Of a stretch of 38,365 nt of DNA, positions 23,379 through 30,348 are shown one piece after another. The notes below the pieces were generated by a model. It was given only the letters and a program-made list of their open reading frames with translations, was not told the origin of the DNA and made no database searches. The translations under genes and the position numbers were made by a program. Within the stretch, counting starts at the first letter, position 1, and each line of letters opens with the position of its first letter. The stretch is from Fen-455 sp050012675 (lineage in GTDB: Bacteria > Actinomycetota > Acidimicrobiia > Acidimicrobiales > Bog-793): contig JBEKGS010000026.1 of NCBI GenBank assembly GCA_050012675.1, forward strand, positions 1-38,365. Direction: 5' to 3'.

Positions 23379-25103
23379 GTGCGGATGTCGAGGCTGTTCG
23401 GTGAGACCTTGCGGGAGGCACCGGCCGGGATCGAGTCGCCCGGCCACCAGTTCCTCCTGCGGGCGGGTTACGTGCGCCAGCTTTCCCAGGGCATCTTCTC
23501 CTACCTCCCCCTCGCCTGGCAGGCAATGATGCACATCGAGCAGGTGCTTCGCGAGGAGCTGACGGCGATCGGGGGCGTGGAGGTGTCGCTCCCGGTCGTG
23601 CACCCGGCAGAGCTCTGGCAACAAAGCGGCCGCTACCAGAAGATCGGCGCGGAACTGACGCGCTTTCGGGACCGCCGCGACCGGGAGATGGTGCTCGCCA
23701 TGACCCATGAGGAAGTGGTGGCGACCCTTGCCGCCAGCGAGATCAACTCGTACCGCCAGCTGCCACGCCTCGTCTACCAGATCCAGATCAAGTGGCGCGA
23801 CGACCCCCGACCGAGAGCCGGGATGATCCGTGCGCGCGAGTTCACCATGAACGACGGCTACAGCCTCGACCTCGATGAGGCGGGCCTCGACGTGCAGTAC
23901 CGGGCCAACTACGAGGCGTACTTCAAGATCTTCGCCCGGTGCGGCCTTCCGGTGGTCGCCGTCGGTGCCGACGTGGGGATCATGGGCGGTTCCGGGGCGC
24001 ACGAGTTCATGTACCTGACGCCGCTCGGCGAGGACACCATCGTGCTCTGCGACAACTGCGGGTACGCCCAGAACCGTCAAGTGGCGACTTCCCGTAAGCC
24101 GCCCGCGGAGCCTGAGCAGCTCCGCGAGCAAAGTCGCGTCGCGACTCCTCACACCACGACGATCGACGACCTCGCTCAGCTGTTGGAGGTGGCCAAGGCC
24201 CGGACGGCGAAGGTCGTGTTCCTCGTAGCCGAGCACCGCGACAAGGACGACAAGCCCGTGCTACGGCAAATCGTGGCGGTGGTCCGCGGCGACACGTCCT
24301 TGAACGAGGCCAAGCTCGCCAACCTGCTCGGGGGTGCAGAGCTTCGTCCCATGACTCTCGAGGAGATCGCAGCCATCGGCGCCGTTGCCGGGTTCGCCTC
24401 GCCGATCGGGCTGAAAGGCGGCGAGGTCATTGCCGACGAGCTCGTGATGTCCTCGCCGAACCTCGTGGCAGGTGCGAACGAGGAGGGCTGGCACTTGCTC
24501 GACACCAACGCGGGCCGGGACTGGCAGCCCGGCGTCGTCGCGGACATCGTGGCCGCCGAAGACGGCGACGGGTGCTCGGTGTGCAACAGCCCGTTGCGCA
24601 CCGAGCGCGGTGTCGAGGTCGGCAACATCTTCAAGCTCGGAACCCGTTTCTCGGAGGCCTTCGGGGCGACCTATCTCGATCCGGAAGGCAATGCCAGCCC
24701 GATCGTGATGGGCTGCTACGGGATCGGGGTCGGACGCCTTCTTGCCTGCATCGCCGAAGAGCACCACGACGAGCGTGGCCTGCGGCTTCCGGTCGCCATC
24801 GCCCCGTACCCGGTGCACCTGACGGCGTTACGGGCGGCGGACTCAAAGGCGGGTGAAGTGGCCGAACGCGTCTACAGCTCGCTCGAGGCAGTCGGCATCG
24901 GCGTGCTCTACGACGATCGTGACGAGCGGCCAGGCGTCCAGTTCGCTGACGCCGACCTGATAGGGCTTCCTGTGCGCCTGACCGTGAGCGAGCGGTCGCT
25001 CAAGGCCGGTGGCGTCGAGCTGAAGCGCCGGGACTCCGACCAGGCGAGGATCGTCGCCGAGGAGGATCTCTTGCGCGAAGTCCGGGCCGAGCTCGGCGCT
25101 TGA
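23379..25103 (+). CDS. proS: Prolyl-tRNA synthetase (bacterial type)
   Basis: A 574-residue class IIa synthetase that charges tRNA-Pro. Seen are RLFGETLREAPAGIESPGHQFLLRAGYVRQLSQGIFSYLPLAWQ (motif 1 area), RDRRDREMVLAMTHEEV near 98-113, and motif 2 as KWRDDPRPRAGMIRAREFTMNDGYSLD near 138-164. The editing (INS) domain about 225-400 is the part typical of bacterial ProRS. Motif 3 is MGCYGIGVGRLL near 444, followed by the anticodon-binding domain (VAIAPYPVHL, YDDRDERPGVQFADADLIGLPVRLTV). GTG 23379 follows GAGGAGG. No T-box or leader structure was seen. Full length and complete. Confidence 0.96.
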   Translation: MRMSRLFGETLREAPAGIESPGHQFLLRAGYVRQLSQGIFSYLPLAWQAMMHIEQVLREELTAIGGVEVSLPVVHPAELWQQSGRYQKIGAELTRFRDRRDREMVLAMTHEEVVATLAASEINSYRQLPRLVYQIQIKWRDDPRPRAGMIRAREFTMNDGYSLDLDEAGLDVQYRANYEAYFKIFARCGLPVVAVGADVGIMGGSGAHEFMYLTPLGEDTIVLCDNCGYAQNRQVATSRKPPAEPEQLREQSRVATPHTTTIDDLAQLLEVAKARTAKVVFLVAEHRDKDDKPVLRQIVAVVRGDTSLNEAKLANLLGGAELRPMTLEEIAAIGAVAGFASPIGLKGGEVIADELVMSSPNLVAGANEEGWHLLDTNAGRDWQPGVVADIVAAEDGDGCSVCNSPLRTERGVEVGNIFKLGTRFSEAFGATYLDPEGNASPIVMGCYGIGVGRLLACIAEEHHDERGLRLPVAIAPYPVHLTALRAADSKAGEVAERVYSSLEAVGIGVLYDDRDERPGVQFADADLIGLPVRLTVSERSLKAGGVELKRRDSDQARIVAEEDLLREVRAELGA

Positions 25104-25160
25104 ATCCGAGGCCCGGCAAACCGGCCATGTCCCCGGTTCGGCGGTGGGGAGGAGGATGAG

Positions 25161-25646
25161 ATGGACGGGTTGAGTGAGGACGATGCGCGCTGGCTGAGGG
25201 CTGCCTTCGAGGTTGCCCGCCAGGCCCGGGACGAGGGCAACCTTCCTTTCGGGTGCGTCCTTGTCGACGATGCCGGCCACGTCGCGATCGAACAGGGGAA
25301 TCTCGGCCTGGTCCCGGTGCGGGACGCGACCGCCCATGCCGAGACCCTGGCCGCGGGCCGGGCGGCCCGGCGCTATGAGCCCGGCGAGCTGGCGCATTTC
25401 ACGCTCTACACGAGCGCAGAGCCTTGCGCCATGTGCGCGGGTGCCATCTACTGGGCGGGAATCGGGCGCGTGGTCTTCGGGCTCAGCGAAAAGGACCTGA
25501 AGCTTCTGACAGGCAATCACCCGGACAACCCGACGATGGACCTTCCCTGCCGAGAGGTCTTCGCGCGTGGTCAGCGCAGAGTCGATGTGCTGGGACCGGA
25601 GCTGGCCGACGAGGCGCTCGCGGTCTTCGAGCGATTCTGGAGCTGA
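25161..25646 (+). CDS. Nucleoside/nucleobase deaminase (CDA superfamily)
   Basis: A 161-residue zinc deaminase. The H59-A-E61 motif (TAHAETLA) holds the zinc-bound histidine and the proton-shuttling glutamate, and the second site is E87-P88-C89-x2-C92 (EPCAMCAG). It resembles the guanine/cytosine deaminase and TadA-like branch. The C-terminal part has LSEKDLKLLTGNHPDN and LPCREVFARG, which are unlike tRNA-specific TadA and closer to nucleoside or guanine deaminases. It should hydrolyse an amino group from a base. ATG 25161 follows GGGGAGGAGG, a strong ribosome site. It follows proS at 57 bases on the same strand. Which base it deaminates is not decided. Confidence 0.85.
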   Translation: MDGLSEDDARWLRAAFEVARQARDEGNLPFGCVLVDDAGHVAIEQGNLGLVPVRDATAHAETLAAGRAARRYEPGELAHFTLYTSAEPCAMCAGAIYWAGIGRVVFGLSEKDLKLLTGNHPDNPTMDLPCREVFARGQRRVDVLGPELADEALAVFERFWS

Positions 25647-25835
25647 CTGGAGCAGGCCCAGCCCCGACGGGCGCGTCACGCTGCCGGGACTCGCGACTGT
25701 GGCAGGAGGATGGCCGAAAGCACAGGGCCGCTTGGTGTTGGACCGCGACGACAGGACGAGGGGCCTCGATCTTCTTCCGGAACGCGAGCTCGAAGAAACT
25801 GCCTCGCCTGGAACCGCGCCCCGCGTCGGGCCCGT

Positions 25836-26756
25836 TCAGGTCCGTGAGCCGGCGATACGAGCCTGCTGAGCCGCGGCGAGGCGCGTGAGCCCCGACAGGT
25901 TCTTGCTTATCTTCTCCCGTGCCTGGTCGGCCTCGGCACTGAGGCCCTCGAGGTCGAAGATCCCCCAGTAGCCGAGGGTCGGCTTCACGACCGCGTCGAC
26001 GAACTGCCGGGCGCCGAAGATGCCCGCGAGGGCGATGGCCTGTTCGTGGTCGATGAAACCGGGGATACCCGTGCCCGGCATCTTGAAATTCCTGAGCTCG
26101 CTCTGGATCGCCAAGACCATCGTCGAAGGGTCTATCTCCAGTGCCGCGAGCACGAGGTCCCGGTAGAACGCGTGATGGAGGCCTTCGTCGCCGGCGACCT
26201 TCGACATGATCTTCTTGCCCCGCATCGTCTTGTCGAGAGCCTGGCCTGTGTTGCGATGGGCAACCTGAGTGGCGAGCTCCTGGAAGCTGACGTAGGCGAT
26301 CATCTCCGCAACGCTGTTGCTCTGGGGAACCTGGCCTCGTGACATCTGGACCATCCGGTCGTCCTCCAGCCGGTACGGGTCAATCGCCCGGGTGGCGAGG
26401 ATCCAGTCACGAATGGCGGCCGAATGGCGCCATTCCTCAGCTGTCCAGCGACGACTCCATTCGCGCAGCGGATGGTCCGGCTTTATGGGCGACATGAGAG
26501 TGTGGGTGTAGTAGGGGAGATTGTCCTCTGTTAGGACGTTCACGATGATCGCGCTCTGCACGCCTTGAGAGAGGGGGTATTGCTGGGCGTTCCACTTCTC
26601 CTCTTCGAAGTCGGCGGCTTTGTCCCAGGGGACGTCCTCGAAGGGATACCAGTCCTTCGACACCGAGAGATGGCGACTGAACAAGCTGGCTGCAGGGCCT
26701 GCGAGCTCCTCAACGAGGGCGAGGTCCCTGTCCGGGTCCACTACGTGATCTCCCAT
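25836..26756 (-). CDS. Acyl-ACP desaturase-family di-iron protein
   Basis: A 306-residue soluble ferritin-like desaturase of the stearoyl-ACP-desaturase family. The metal ligands appear as EDNLP (E78), EEWRH (107-111), FQELATQVAHRN, and DEGLHHAFYRD, matching the two E-x2-H type helices of the class. KDWYPFEDVPWDK near 34-46 is the standard N-terminal helix approach. These enzymes put a double bond in fatty acyl-ACP with oxygen and electrons from ferredoxin; actinobacterial DesA1/DesA2 are close relatives. The start at ATG 26756 has GGACAGGAC preceded by AAAGGA. No ferredoxin is adjacent. The gene is isolated, convergent with the deaminase gene. Confidence 0.88.
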   Translation of the reverse strand: MGDHVVDPDRDLALVEELAGPAASLFSRHLSVSKDWYPFEDVPWDKAADFEEEKWNAQQYPLSQGVQSAIIVNVLTEDNLPYYTHTLMSPIKPDHPLREWSRRWTAEEWRHSAAIRDWILATRAIDPYRLEDDRMVQMSRGQVPQSNSVAEMIAYVSFQELATQVAHRNTGQALDKTMRGKKIMSKVAGDEGLHHAFYRDLVLAALEIDPSTMVLAIQSELRNFKMPGTGIPGFIDHEQAIALAGIFGARQFVDAVVKPTLGYWGIFDLEGLSAEADQAREKISKNLSGLTRLAAAQQARIAGSRT

Positions 26757-27068
26757 GTCCTGTCCTTTGCTGTGATGCACAAGTTCCCCCACAGGAACGA
26801 AGTGGACCGGAGTGTGCCTGCCTGGCGATGGTCCCCCGAACCGGCTCCTACAAGAGCGCCAAGCTGCAATCTCGGGCGCTTCCGATTGTAGGTGCTGGCG
26901 CCCCTTTGCGGAAGTGCGCTCTTCGTCGAGCGGTTCTTCCCCAGGAGCTGTCCACGCTCGGGTGACCACAGCGATCGGCGTGGCCGGAAGAAGCCTGCTG
27001 CGCCCGTAGTCGAGACCTGGTAACAATGCGTGGAGCTAGTCGCCTCGAGCGAAAGGAGGTCAGCCGGG
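26757..27068. other. Divergent intergenic region between the desaturase and rsgA leader
   Basis: This stretch separates the minus-strand desaturase from the plus-strand rsgA leader. The only things seen are a TAACAAT (27021-27027) that could be a -10 for the plus transcript, and the ribosome site AAAGGAGGT (27052-27060). No gene or other structure was found in the remainder. Confidence 0.4.
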
Positions 27069-27131
27069 ATGAAAGTCGAACGTCACCCTCAATTCCGAAC
27101 TGATCGCGCGCTCGAGCGGCGGGCCTTCTGA
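27069..27131 (+). CDS. Candidate 20-residue leader peptide upstream of rsgA
   Basis: ATG 27069 follows a near-perfect AAAGGAGGT (27052-27060) at 8 bases, far better than most ribosome sites in this window. Twenty codons run to TGA 27131. The peptide is very basic (seven Lys/Arg among its 20 residues, for example in MKVERHPQFR) with no hydrophobic segment. The rsgA start is 61 bases further on. A leader peptide that governs rsgA translation is the natural reading; a chance frame next to a good ribosome site cannot be ruled out. Confidence 0.4.
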   Translation: MKVERHPQFRTDRALERRAF

Positions 27132-27168
27132 CCGTCAGGTTCTCAACGACACCAACCGCGGCCGAGCG

Positions 27169-27184
27169 CTCCTTTATGAAGGAG
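27169..27184 (+). promoter_or_regulatory. Hairpin hiding the rsgA ribosome-binding site
   Basis: CTCCTT (27169-27174) pairs perfectly with AAGGAG (27179-27184) around a TATG loop. AAGGAG is the Shine-Dalgarno of rsgA, 8 bases before GTG 27193. CTCCTTT (27169-27175) is also the exact complement of the leader-peptide site AAAGGAG (27052-27058). The same arm can therefore pair with either ribosome site. The sequence copies the 3'-end CCTCCTTT of 16S rRNA. Confidence 0.5.
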
Positions 27185-27192
27185 TCCTGCTT

Positions 27193-28350
27193 GTGCCCAA
27201 CGTTTCTCCTTTTTCCACCTCCGATCGTGGCTCGTCGCCGGCGGTGCCCGGCCTGACCAGCTCACCCGAGACACCTGCCACCGTCCAACGCGCGGCCGAT
27301 CGGCTTTCGATGCCTCTGAGCGAGCTCGGCTGGGGGCCGCCCTTTGAGGCCGCGTTCGGGGACCTGCTCGGCGGGGGCGCCGTACCGGGCCGAGTCGCCC
27401 GTGTTGACAGGGGGGCGCTCACCGTTCTCACCGAGTCCGGGGAGCTGCGGGCACTGGTCGCAAACCAGCTCGCGCACGACCCGGATCCTTTGAAGGCACC
27501 GACGGTCGGTGACTGGGTTGTGCTTCGCGCGGGACTGGTCACAGCCGTGCTGCCCAGGTGCAGCGCCATCGTTCGCGGTGATTCCGCCAGCCCCGAGACT
27601 CCTCAGGTGCTGGCCGCCAACGTCGACAGAGTATTTGTCGTCTGCTCGCTCGAGGGTCGATTCAAGCCGAGGCGACTGGAGCGTCTCTTGGTCCTGGCAT
27701 GGCAGAGCGGTGCTGCCCCCGTGGTGGTGCTGACCAAGGCGGACATCGCCGAGAATGCAGCGGGCGCAGTCGAGGTGGCGGAGCGGCTGATCGGCACCGG
27801 CGACGTGGCCGCCGTCAGCTCGCTCACAGGAGAGGGGATGGACGCGGTCTGCGGCTTCCTCGAGCCCTGCCAAACAGTCGTGCTGCTCGGGCCTTCCGGC
27901 GCCGGCAAGTCCACTCTCGCCAACCGCCTCGGGCGTGGGGCGATAGAGCTCGCCACCGGGGAGGTGCGCGGCGACGGGGAAGGTCGCCACACCACCACTT
28001 CCCGAGAGCTGGTGCGTCTTCCTGGGGGAGCCTTGCTGATCGACACCCCCGGGCTACGGGCGCTGGCGCTTTACGACGCGGATCAGGCAATCAGTGACGC
28101 CTTCGAGGACGTCGAGCACTTGGCGGCAGCGTGCCGTTTCTCCGACTGCGGTCACCGGTCCGAGCCCGGGTGCGCGATCAAGCACGCCATCGCCTCAGGC
28201 ACTCTCGACCCCGATCGCTACTCGAGCTTCGACAAGCTGCGCCGGGAGCAGCGCCACCTCGCGGCGCGCGTGGACCCCCGCGAACGTGCCGAGGAGCGCA
28301 AGCGAAACAAGGCGCTCGGAAAGCTCGCCCGCGGGGCGAAGAAACGATGA
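27193..28350 (+). CDS. rsgA: Small-subunit ribosome-dependent GTPase RsgA (YjeQ)
   Basis: A 385-residue protein of the circularly permuted GTPase family that checks the maturing 30S subunit. The N-terminal OB domain runs to about 130 (PGRVARVDRGALTVL, VGDWVVLRAG). The permuted G-domain gives VLTKAD (G4) first, then GPSGAGKSTLANRLG (G1), GRHTTTSRE (G2) and IDTPGLRAL (G3). The zinc domain carries C-x4-C-x-H-x5-C (CRFSDCGHRSEPGC). The C-terminal tail is basic, as in other RsgA. The start is GTG 27193 with AAGGAG at 8 bases; ATG 27310 is an alternative that would drop the 39-residue disordered start. The leader is unusual (see neighbours). Confidence 0.95.
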   Translation: MPNVSPFSTSDRGSSPAVPGLTSSPETPATVQRAADRLSMPLSELGWGPPFEAAFGDLLGGGAVPGRVARVDRGALTVLTESGELRALVANQLAHDPDPLKAPTVGDWVVLRAGLVTAVLPRCSAIVRGDSASPETPQVLAANVDRVFVVCSLEGRFKPRRLERLLVLAWQSGAAPVVVLTKADIAENAAGAVEVAERLIGTGDVAAVSSLTGEGMDAVCGFLEPCQTVVLLGPSGAGKSTLANRLGRGAIELATGEVRGDGEGRHTTTSRELVRLPGGALLIDTPGLRALALYDADQAISDAFEDVEHLAAACRFSDCGHRSEPGCAIKHAIASGTLDPDRYSSFDKLRREQRHLAARVDPRERAEERKRNKALGKLARGAKKR

Positions 28351-28378
28351 CGACTACCGGTGCGGCGCTGGTCGGGTC

Positions 28379-28405
28379 CTCCGCCTGAGGAAGGCCGAGG
28401 CGGGG
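28379..28405. terminator. Hairpin between convergent rsgA and kdpD
   Basis: CTCCGCCT (28379-28386) pairs with AGGCGGGG (28398-28405), eight pairs with one T.G, around an 11-base loop. It lies in the 93-base gap between the two convergent stops and could end transcription in both directions. No T-run is seen. Confidence 0.4.
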
Positions 28406-28443
28406 TGCTCCGACAGGGTGGCTTCGCTAGCGGCCTATATAGC

Positions 28444-29631
28444 TCAGCCGCCCCCATCCTCGGTGGCTTCGGCCGAAGCCGGGGGGGCGCTCTGGTCGAA
28501 ACGGTTGATGATGTGGACGTCTATGCCGGACTCACGGGCAAATCGCAAGACACGCCGGACGACCGAGCTTCGGTTCATCAGATGTTCCCACCGCGATCCC
28601 GAAGGGGCGCCCAGCACTATCTGGGTGATCTGGTTCTCTTTGGCGAAGTGAACAAGCGCCGGGGCCGGGTCGTCCGAGACGACGTCGTGCCAGGTCGCGC
28701 CGAGGTCCTCCGAAAGGTGCTTCATGGTTTCGAGGGCGTTCTTGGACAACGGGCGCGCGCCGTCGTCTCCGACCACGTGGACGGCGTGCAGGCCCGCGTG
28801 CGCCCGTACCGCGATCCTGGCGGCGCGGCGCAGCACGGCGTCGGTTCCAGGTGAGGCGGTGACGACCACCATGATTCGCTCGGCGGTGTCCCAGACAATG
28901 TCGGGGTGACGGGAGGCGAGGAAGCCCATGAGCTCCTCCTCGGTCTCGTCCGCGACAAAGCGAAGGGCGAGCTCGCGTAGGGCCACGAGGTTCTGATAGC
29001 GGAAGAAGCTGTTGAGGGCACTCGGGATCTTCTCGGGAGGGTAGACGTTGCCGTGCAGCATGCGCCGGCGCAGCTGCTCGGGAGACGAGTCGATCAGCTC
29101 GAGCTGGTCGGCCCTGCGCACGACCCAGTCGGGGACCCGCTCGCGGACGGCCACTCCCGTGATCTGCTGCACGGCGTCAGCGACGCTTTCCAGGTGCTGG
29201 ATGTTGACCGTACTCACGACCCCGATGCCGGCGTCGAGGATCTCGAGCACGTCCTCCCAGCGTTTGGCGTGCGGACCCGAACCGGGCACGTTGGTGTGGG
29301 CGAGCTCGTCGATGAGGGCGACCTCGGGCTTGCGGGCGAGCACGGCCGCCAGGTCCATCTCCTCGAAGGTGGTGCCCCTGTAGTCGACGACTTTGCGGGC
29401 AACGACGGGAAGGTCACGGATCTGGCGTTCGGTCATCGCCCGGCCGTGGGTCTCGACAAAGCCGATCACCACATCCGAGCCTCGCTTGTAGCGGCGCCAG
29501 CCCTCGTCCAGCATCGCCCAGGTCTTGCCGACGCCGGCAACGGCCCCGAAGTAGACACGGAACCTGCCCGTCGGCTCGACGCCTTGATCGACCTTCCGGG
29601 TCCTGTCCTCGTCTTCGCCGTCTTTACTCAC
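28444..29631 (-). CDS. kdpD: Short KdpD (sensor ATPase and Usp domains, no kinase half)
   Basis: The 395-residue protein corresponds to only the N-terminal cytoplasmic part of KdpD. The Walker A GAVAGVGKT is at 29-37, with GFVETHGR and LIDELAHTNVPGSGPHAKRWEDVLEIL (Walker B) up to about 225. A Usp-like domain follows from about 250 (MVVVTASPGTDAVLRRAARIAVRAHAGLHAVHVV, IVLGAPSGSRWEHLMNRSSVVRRVLRFARESGIDVHII). There is no transmembrane block, no histidine-kinase domain and no kdpE anywhere in the window. Similar short KdpD forms are known in cyanobacteria and some other phyla. It lies 120 bases after kdpC, at the end of the operon. Function may be to sense potassium or a dinucleotide and affect the pump directly or through another kinase; inference. 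Start is GTG 29631. Confidence 0.88.
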   Translation of the reverse strand: MSKDGEDEDRTRKVDQGVEPTGRFRVYFGAVAGVGKTWAMLDEGWRRYKRGSDVVIGFVETHGRAMTERQIRDLPVVARKVVDYRGTTFEEMDLAAVLARKPEVALIDELAHTNVPGSGPHAKRWEDVLEILDAGIGVVSTVNIQHLESVADAVQQITGVAVRERVPDWVVRRADQLELIDSSPEQLRRRMLHGNVYPPEKIPSALNSFFRYQNLVALRELALRFVADETEEELMGFLASRHPDIVWDTAERIMVVVTASPGTDAVLRRAARIAVRAHAGLHAVHVVGDDGARPLSKNALETMKHLSEDLGATWHDVVSDDPAPALVHFAKENQITQIVLGAPSGSRWEHLMNRSSVVRRVLRFARESGIDVHIINRFDQSAPPASAEATEDGGG

Positions 29632-29751
29632 CGTTCGAATCCCATTGCCAAACCCTCATCTCCATCTGCCCTCTGTCTATCGAAGCTAATGGCAAGCATC
29701 GGGCGAGCGCGGAAACCCACTACTGGCGAGGGTGGGTCTGCGACGCGGCGG

Positions 29752-30348
29752 TCACTCCATCTTGGCGAGGGCCTCGTTCAGCTGGAGGACGTCGATGTAG
29801 TCCGAGCCCAGGAATCCGAACTGAGCCGGCTGGGTCTCCCTGGCGATGAGCCTGTCCAACACCTTCGGCGACAACCCCGTGGCCTTGGACACCATGGGCA
29901 CTTCGGCGTAGGCGTCGACCGGGGTGATATCGGGGTCGAGGCCGCTCCCAGAGGTTGTGACCAGGTCCGGAGTCGGATTCACGCCCATCTTGTGCCAATA
30001 GGCGATCAGGGCTTTGGTGTCGGTGAGCAGCACCTCCGAACGGGGCCCGAGGTTGGTGGCACCCGTGTCGCCGGGCACGCCGTTGGCCTCGAGGGGGTTG
30101 TCGCCCCCGGCTATGTCCTTCTTCGGGTCGGAGGCATAGGGCCCGAAGTCATCAGGACGGCCGTGAAAGAACTTGGGGCTGGTCCAGTTCTGGCCTATCA
30201 GCGTCGAGCCGTTCGCAGTGATCGAGCCGTCTGCCTGGTGCTTGAAGAGGACCTGGGAAAGGCCCGTGCCGGCCAGCGGGTAGACCAAGCCGAAGAACAC
30301 GAGACAGAGGATTGCAAGGACGACAGAACGTCGTATCTGGGTGATCAT
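29752..30348 (-). CDS. kdpC: Potassium-transporting ATPase KdpC
   Basis: A 198-residue single-pass subunit. Its membrane helix at about 8-30 (SVVLAILCLVFFGLVYPLAG) leads to an extracytoplasmic domain. Family stretches seen are IGQNWTSPKFFHGRPD, GATNLGPRSEVL, VTTSGSGLDPDITP, AYAEVPMVSKATGLS and NEALAKM at the C-terminus. KdpC stabilises the KdpFABC complex and helps ATP binding by KdpB. Its ATG overlaps the kdpB stop as TGATG, so the genes are coupled. Confidence 0.95.
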   Translation of the reverse strand: MITQIRRSVVLAILCLVFFGLVYPLAGTGLSQVLFKHQADGSITANGSTLIGQNWTSPKFFHGRPDDFGPYASDPKKDIAGGDNPLEANGVPGDTGATNLGPRSEVLLTDTKALIAYWHKMGVNPTPDLVTTSGSGLDPDITPVDAYAEVPMVSKATGLSPKVLDRLIARETQPAQFGFLGSDYIDVLQLNEALAKME

